A stretch of DNA of 64,000 bases from JAWXBM01 sp034440115 (GTDB taxonomy: Bacteria; Pseudomonadota; Gammaproteobacteria; Xanthomonadales; SZUA-36), in the NCBI GenBank assembly GCA_034440115.1, contig JAWXBM010000101.1:12753-76752 (forward strand). The letters run 5' to 3'. Within the stretch, counting starts at the first letter, position 1, and every line of letters starts with the position of its first letter. Made by a program: the position numbers and the translations under genes. Under the pieces are notes generated by a model. That model saw only the letters and a list, made by a program, of their open reading frames with translations. It had not been told where the DNA came from and ran no database searches. Below are positions 59,842-64,000 of this stretch, piece after piece.

Positions 59842-61059
59842 GTGCGTCGAGTGGTAGTCAGTGGTATGGGGATTGTTTCCTGTTTGGGAAATTCGAAAGA
59901 AACCGTCAGTGCGTCATTGCGCGATGGCAAATCAGGCATCAGTTTTAATACCACTTATGCTGAGATGGGCTTACGGAGTAAGGTCTGCGGCTCAGTGGAT
60001 ATTGATCTGGAGGCCCGTATCGATCGCAAACATCTGCGTTTTATGGGTGATGCTGCCGCCTATGCCTATATCTCCATGCAGGAGGCCATTGTTGATGCAG
60101 GCTTAAGCGAAGCTGAAGTGTCCAATGAACGCACTGGATTGATAGCCGGCTCAGGCGGCGCATCCAGTAAGAATGTGGTTTGGGGTGCGGATACACTGCG
60201 CGCCAAGGGCATTCGCCGCGTTGGTCCTTATCTGGTACCCAGGGCCATGAGCAGCACGGTATCCGCCTGTCTGTCCACGCATTTTGGAATTCGCGGTATC
60301 AATTATTCAGTCACTTCGGCCTGTGCCACCAGCACCCACTGTATCGGTGTTGCTCTGCAGCAAATCCAGTGGGGCAAACAGGATGTGGTCTTTGCCGGTG
60401 GCGGCGAAGAGGAAGACTGGTCACTGGCCTTGATGTTTGATGGCATGGGTGCTTTGTCTGCGGGCTATAACGAAACGCCCCAATTGGCTTCGCGGGCTTA
60501 TGATGCAGCGCGAGACGGATTCGTGATTGCCTCTGGAGGCGGCATGTTGGTGTTGGAAGAACTGGAGCACGCCAAGGCGCGTGGTGCCAACATCTATGCG
60601 GAAATCATTGGATATGGCGCTACATCAGATGGCGATAACATGGTCGCCCCTTCGGGTGAAGGTGCCGTACGTTGTATGCAGCAAGCCATTAAGGGCATAG
60701 CTGAGCCTATTGATTACATCAACACCCATGGCACCAGCACGCCGCTGGGTGATGTAGCTGAGCTTGATGCGATACGGGAAGTTTTCGGCAATGAAGTTCC
60801 GCCCTTCAGTTCCAGCAAGTCCTTATGCGGACATTCTCTGGGTGCGGCCGGAGTGCAGGAAGCCATTCATTGCTTGTTGATGCTGGAGCAGGACTTTATG
60901 GCCGGATCTGCCAATATCACCAAGCTGGATGAAAAAGCAGCCGGTTTACCGGTATTGCTGCAAACACGTAATCAGGCCGGTTTGAATACGGTTATGAGCA
61001 ACAATTTCGGTTTTGGTGGGACCAATGCCAGTTTGGTGTTTCAGCGTTATTCCGAGTAA
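59842..61059 (+). CDS. fabB: 3-Oxoacyl-ACP synthase I
   Basis: Condensing enzyme that extends the cis-decenoyl chain made by FabA. The start is GTG 59842 with GAGGAG upstream. The active-site cysteine is in VTSACATSTHC, and the two catalytic histidines in INTHGTSTPLGD and CGHSLGAAGVQEAIH. The N-terminus RRVVVSGMGIVSCLGNS and the end NFGFGGTNASLVF are standard. Length 405. It forms an operon with fabA and, with accD, supplies acyl chains for membrane and storage lipids. Confidence 0.97.
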   Translation: MRRVVVSGMGIVSCLGNSKETVSASLRDGKSGISFNTTYAEMGLRSKVCGSVDIDLEARIDRKHLRFMGDAAAYAYISMQEAIVDAGLSEAEVSNERTGLIAGSGGASSKNVVWGADTLRAKGIRRVGPYLVPRAMSSTVSACLSTHFGIRGINYSVTSACATSTHCIGVALQQIQWGKQDVVFAGGGEEEDWSLALMFDGMGALSAGYNETPQLASRAYDAARDGFVIASGGGMLVLEELEHAKARGANIYAEIIGYGATSDGDNMVAPSGEGAVRCMQQAIKGIAEPIDYINTHGTSTPLGDVAELDAIREVFGNEVPPFSSSKSLCGHSLGAAGVQEAIHCLLMLEQDFMAGSANITKLDEKAAGLPVLLQTRNQAGLNTVMSNNFGFGGTNASLVFQRYSE

Positions 61060-61109
61060 TCGGACAAGGCTTGATATTCGAAGATTTTCCGATTTAAAGG
61101 GCTCGTCAG

Positions 61110-61205
61110 TCAAACACATTTTGGCCGGGCGGGTAACAGGCGCTGGTAATAGGACAGGCTTGCTTCCAGTGTAGACACCAGCTGGTTGATATGGTCCATT
61201 TTCAT
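61110..61205 (-). pseudogene. Very short VOC-like N-terminal remnant
   Basis: A 31-codon frame from ATG 61205, MKMDHINQLVSTLEASLSYY then QRLL, matches the opening strand and helix of VOC proteins (DHINLVVxDLExSLxFY) and then ends in a stop. It is too short to be functional. The rest of 61060-61243 shows no gene. Confidence 0.5.
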
Positions 61206-61243
61206 CGCGTGCTTTGTCTCACTTGTTGGCAGTAGCATGTTGT

Positions 61244-61780
61244 TCAGAAATCGGCTCCAGGCTGTTGCAGGAATTCCAGCTCCTCTGCAGTTGATGGTCT
61301 TCCGAGGATTTCATTACGGTGCGGGTAGCGGCCAAAGCGGTCGATGATGGCCTTGTGTTTCAGTTCGAATTCATAATTGGTTTTAAGGCCATAGTCGCGG
61401 TAAAGGCATTCTGCCTGTTGGTGAATCAGGCGCGATTCACTGTGCATAAATGGCATGTAGATAAAACTGCGCTCATCAGCGCTTAGTTTTTGATCATCGC
61501 CCACACTGACGGCTTCCTGTGACAGCACCAATGCGATGGTATCTTGCGCAAATGCCCTGGCTGTATCGCGATGAATATTCCTGGAAAATTGATCCAGCAG
61601 GATGATTTCAGCCAGTCGCCCCTGTGCTGATTCGCGCCAGGTAAACAATTCTCCTTGTGCAGCCTCCGCCAGCAGTTTGCCGAAACGCTGTCGCACCAGA
61701 TCATCGAACTCCGCGTCCTTTTTCCACCAGGCTTTGGGACCTGCTTCCTCGAACCAGAACTGCAATATTTGTCGGTACAT
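61244..61780 (-). CDS. DUF924 family protein
   Basis: A 178-residue, mostly helical cytoplasmic protein of unknown function. ATG 61780 (MYRQILQFWFEEAGPKAWWKKD) is the family start; a TTG nine codons earlier is less likely. Recognisable DUF924 stretches are FDDLVRQRFGKLLAEA, IILLDQFSRNIHRDTARAFA and ERSFIYMPFMHSESRLIHQQA near the middle, then FGRYPHRNEILGRPSTAEE. The fold is thought to be TPR-like. It follows, on the minus strand, a VOC C-terminal fragment, and may be co-transcribed with imuB. Confidence 0.9.
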   Translation of the reverse strand: MYRQILQFWFEEAGPKAWWKKDAEFDDLVRQRFGKLLAEAAQGELFTWRESAQGRLAEIILLDQFSRNIHRDTARAFAQDTIALVLSQEAVSVGDDQKLSADERSFIYMPFMHSESRLIHQQAECLYRDYGLKTNYEFELKHKAIIDRFGRYPHRNEILGRPSTAEELEFLQQPGADF

Positions 61781-61803
61781 GATTTGGTGCCTGTTGACAG
61801 AGT

Positions 61804-62001
61804 TCAAACGTGCTGATCGAGCAGCAGGGTGTTGCCGTCGGGGTCAATTGCTGTAAAGCTGACTGGGCCGCTGCTGTTCTCATCGGCTTCGTTCAGCAAT
61901 TCCACGCCAGCAGCTTTGAGTTTGCCTTGTATTTGACGCGCATCGGTGAATTCAGCCAAATACGCCGTGTAGAAACCAGCCGCTGCGTGGCTTGTATTCA
62001 T
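61804..62001 (-). pseudogene. VOC/glyoxalase C-terminal fragment overlapping the end of imuB
   Basis: The frame ending at 61804 reads DARQIQGKLKAAGVELLNEAD then SGPVSFTAIDPDGNTLLLDQHV, the last alpha-beta unit of a VOC domain with the metal-ligand-type DPDGN turn. Its upstream codons overlap the intact end of imuB in another frame, so no VOC N-terminus can exist here. It appears to be a truncated gene abutted to imuB. Confidence 0.65.
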
Positions 62002-63469
62002 GAAAAGCCCACAAGGTGCCGCCGCTGGAGTCGCGCACAATGTAGTAATCACGACGGCAGTCACGGCCATCCCACCAGCCACTCTCAATGCGCTCTGGCC
62101 CAGCCAGCAATTGGTAATGGGCGATATCGCAGCGTTTGGGTTTCTGCAGCAGCCAACTAGGGCGGTGGCTCAGCGGCACACATTGGCTGGCTTCATCCAG
62201 TGCGCGTGGTCGCCAACTGTATTCCGGGCGGTGATCTTCAACGCCGGTCACGCCACTGACGGCTGTCTGGCCCAGACGGGCTTGCAGGCGTTCCGCCAAC
62301 CGGTCCATGTCCTGTTGCTGCTCGGCAGGGCTGTCACGAAACAAGCTGCCCTGACCTGCGGATAAGGGCAGAAAAAGGGGTGCAGCCAGTTGAATCTCGC
62401 GTACCGCCTGGGGCAAACGCAAGCGCTCCAGTCGTTCCCGTACCAGCCGCAACAGCCGTTCTGCTTCCTGCGTAGGTGATTGCATGGCGATGTTCAGTTC
62501 GGTGTCTGTCTGATCCTCGTGACGTAGTGTGATCGCCAGTGACTGCACCGTGGCATCGCCACCGCGCAATACCCCGCAGAGTTCTTCCAGCAGGCGTTTA
62601 AGCGGGAACAACAGGGTCTGGCTGGCATTGATCTCGGCCGGTAATTCCAGCCTGGAGTGGAAGCTTTCCGGTGGTCGCCAGGCGACACGTGGATTCGGCC
62701 GGGTGCCCAGCAAGTGATCGATGTAATCGGCCACGCCGGGCCCGAAGCGCCGGGTCAGGGCCTTGCGTGGCAGTCGCAGGATATCGCACAGCAGGCGAAA
62801 GCCCATTTTCTCCAGCGCATCCAATGGTGCTCTGTCCAGTGCTAATTGCTGCAGGGGTAAGGGGCCAAGCTGGCTGCGGATATGGCCGCTGGCCGCGATA
62901 TGCAGCGCTTGTCCGGAAGCCAGCCAGGCGGCTTCGATGGTGGGTGCAGAGCCGACCATGGCGTGGTAGCCCAATTGGCCCAGTTCGCGTTCCAGCCGTT
63001 GGCCCAGTTCGGCCGGCGGGCCAAACAAGCGTTCACTGCCCGCTACTTCCAGCCACAATACCAGCCGCTCGTCGCCTGTCTTGCCCTGAACCTTGCCCTG
63101 AACCTGGTTCGGATTTGGCAGGCAGACCTGGCTGCTGTATTGGTAACACCAGGCGGCCAGGCCACGCAGCGCGTCATTTTCCCGCTCACGCTGGCGTGGT
63201 AATACCTGCAAGCTATCGAGTATGGCTTGCGCCGCCGTGACGGCCATACCCGGGCGCACACCCGCTTTGCGCGCGGCCGGATTACAGGCTATCAGCACTT
63301 CGCGCCGCTGCAGCATTTCGCTGATGGCCAGGGGCTTGTCCTGCCGTGCGCGGCCACGGCTGAACAGGTCCAGTGACAAATGTGGCAAGCGTATGGCCAG
63401 CCAGTTGGGTGTGTGGCTTGTTTTATCGGCAGGGAGCATGGCACGTAATGTAAGACTGCTGCGGCTCAT
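61952..63469 (-). CDS. imuB: ImuB, Y-family-like mutasome protein
   Basis: Inactive Y-family polymerase homologue that bridges ImuA, DnaE2 and the sliding clamp in damage-induced mutagenesis. WLAIRLPHLSLDLF near the N-terminus, RPGMAVTAAQAIL and VGSAPTIEAAWLASG are typical ImuB features. The little-finger region and LDRAPLDALEKMGFRLLCDILRLPRKAL follow. The C-terminus RRDYYIVRDSSGGTLWAFHEY and SGWFLHGVFG is the conserved tail. The start is uncertain: ATG 63469 (MSRSSLTLRAML) and ATG 63436 are both possible, and neither has a strong ribosome site. imuA ends 29 bases upstream. dnaE2 lies about 12 kb away rather than next in the operon. Confidence 0.92.
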   Translation of the reverse strand: MSRSSLTLRAMLPADKTSHTPNWLAIRLPHLSLDLFSRGRARQDKPLAISEMLQRREVLIACNPAARKAGVRPGMAVTAAQAILDSLQVLPRQRERENDALRGLAAWCYQYSSQVCLPNPNQVQGKVQGKTGDERLVLWLEVAGSERLFGPPAELGQRLERELGQLGYHAMVGSAPTIEAAWLASGQALHIAASGHIRSQLGPLPLQQLALDRAPLDALEKMGFRLLCDILRLPRKALTRRFGPGVADYIDHLLGTRPNPRVAWRPPESFHSRLELPAEINASQTLLFPLKRLLEELCGVLRGGDATVQSLAITLRHEDQTDTELNIAMQSPTQEAERLLRLVRERLERLRLPQAVREIQLAAPLFLPLSAGQGSLFRDSPAEQQQDMDRLAERLQARLGQTAVSGVTGVEDHRPEYSWRPRALDEASQCVPLSHRPSWLLQKPKRCDIAHYQLLAGPERIESGWWDGRDCRRDYYIVRDSSGGTLWAFHEYKPRSGWFLHGVFG

Positions 63470-63498
63470 AACATGAGAATGCCCAGGGTCGGTTAACA

Positions 63499-63903
63499 CT
63501 AGTTGACCGCGACAGTTGCAGTTTGGAGCGCAGCTTGTCCCACGGCGGCAGTTGGTGTGCCGGGTTCTGCAGCCAGGCTGTTGATGAAACGGGTTTGCCG
63601 TAGCGCCAGCGGATGACGACTGGGCAACCACAGTGGTTCACGACTTTGCTGTCCACGGCTTTTCAGTATCTCGATACGGGTGCTGCCTGATTTTTGCTCA
63701 TGGTCTGAGTCGTGCTGGCAGCTCTCATCGCCTTGCAGGTACAGGCGCAGTGCCGCAGGTGAGGCTGTGTTGCGCACGCTGTCCGGTCGAAACAGGAAAG
63801 CCGCCTTGGCGCCCGTTTCAGCTGCCAGTTGCAGCCGTCGTAAGCGGGCAAAGCTGATGGATTTATAGCCAATCAACTCTGGCCAGGCCAGCACCGCGCC
63901 GCC
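63499..63903 (-). CDS. imuA: ImuA C-terminal part, 5' end lost at an inversion junction
   Basis: RecA/SulA-like partner of ImuB. Reading leftward from the junction, GGAVLAWPELIGYKSISFARLRRLQLAAETGAKAAFLFRPD is the C-terminal half of the ImuA core, and PAALRLYLQG follows; the rest is the variable tail. In a complete ImuA the GGAVLAWP segment is preceded by a stretch like ESLWACEQALQGSR. Here that stretch is found on the opposite strand, to the right of the junction at 63903/63904, and the minus frame instead hits a stop at 63931. So as given the gene is broken. It may be an assembly foldback, in which case the real gene is complete elsewhere. Confidence 0.7.
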   Translation of the reverse strand, partial: GGAVLAWPELIGYKSISFARLRRLQLAAETGAKAAFLFRPDSVRNTASPAALRLYLQGDESCQHDSDHEQKSGSTRIEILKSRGQQSREPLWLPSRHPLALRQTRFINSLAAEPGTPTAAVGQAALQTATVAVN

Positions 63904-64000
63904 GAATCCCTGTGGGCTTGTGAGCAGGCCTTACAGGGCAGCCGTGGCGGCGCGGTGCTGGCCTGGCCCGAGTTGATTGGCTATAAATCCCTCAGCTTTG
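63849..64000. repeat. 55-bp inverted duplication at the right window edge
   Basis: 63849-63903 and 63946-64000 are inverted copies, 53 of 55 bases identical, around a 42-base loop. The right arm runs to the last base, so the duplication may go on. Both differences are silent or conservative in the imuA frame (CCA/CCC for Pro; ATC/CTC for Ile/Leu). Confidence 0.95.
63904..64000 (+). CDS. imuA: imuA fragment in the opposite orientation, cut by the window edge
   Basis: Read on the + strand this piece gives ESLWACEQALQGSR followed by GGAVLAWPELIGYKSLSF, a continuous and typical internal part of ImuA. It duplicates, in inverted orientation, the segment at the end of the minus-strand copy and supplies the 14 residues that copy lacks. 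Whether a second full imuA continues to the right cannot be seen. Confidence 0.65.

Overview
This window looks like chromosome from a gammaproteobacterium near the Pseudomonadales/Cellvibrionales/Marinobacter group. The order asd-fimV-truA-trpF-accD-folC-SPOR-cvpA-purF and the block pheA-aroA-cmk-rpsA-ihfB are those of Pseudomonas-like genomes. The fatty acyl-CoA reductase is of the ~660-residue Marinobacter type. No rRNA, tRNA, prophage, IS element or CRISPR array was recognised. Species cannot be named from sequence alone. Both window ends cut genes: prmB at the left and imuA at the right.

Layout. 0-14.4 kb is housekeeping on the + strand: prmB, aroC, asd, fimV, truA, trpF-trpB-trpA with 4-bp overlaps, accD, folC, SPOR protein, cvpA, purF. 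14.4-24.2 kb is a neutral-lipid storage neighbourhood: a wax ester synthase/DGAT, a HerA-like ATPase, a TPR protein, a PhaF-like phasin, a PhaD-like TetR regulator, an acyl-CoA-binding protein, a two-domain fatty acyl-CoA reductase, a Bcp peroxiredoxin, a FFLEELY-motif protein and a PHA granule-system protein. Reductase plus synthase would give acyl-CoA to fatty alcohol to wax ester. 24.2-31.1 kb holds an AsmA-like protein with a 12-bp minisatellite, then pheA, aroA, cmk, rpsA, ihfB. 31.2-37.6 kb is envelope biosynthesis: lapA, lapB, a WecA/WbpL-like transferase, a WbpM-like dehydratase, galU and an esterase, with no O-antigen cluster between ihfB and wbpM. 37.6-46.8 kb holds nfuA, two small c-type cytochromes and an RND efflux operon of one adaptor and two permeases.

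47.0-64.0 kb is more mosaic. dnaE2 (error-prone polymerase) carries a LexA box just upstream of its start codon and an in-frame insertion made of REP-like repeats that also lie downstream of the gene. Then come DUF502, a lipoprotein, a long minus-strand run (methyltransferase, chrA, modABC, SMR exporter, P1 peptidase, DUF486, methyltransferase), fabA-fabB, DUF924 and imuB-imuA. The SOS mutagenesis genes imuA/imuB and dnaE2, often adjacent, lie about 12 kb apart here. Three truncated VOC/glyoxalase fragments lie around fabAB/DUF924/imuB. The right edge is a 55-bp inverted duplication within imuA, which is either a real rearrangement or a foldback artefact.

All assignments come from reading protein motifs and DNA patterns by eye. 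No database search was run.
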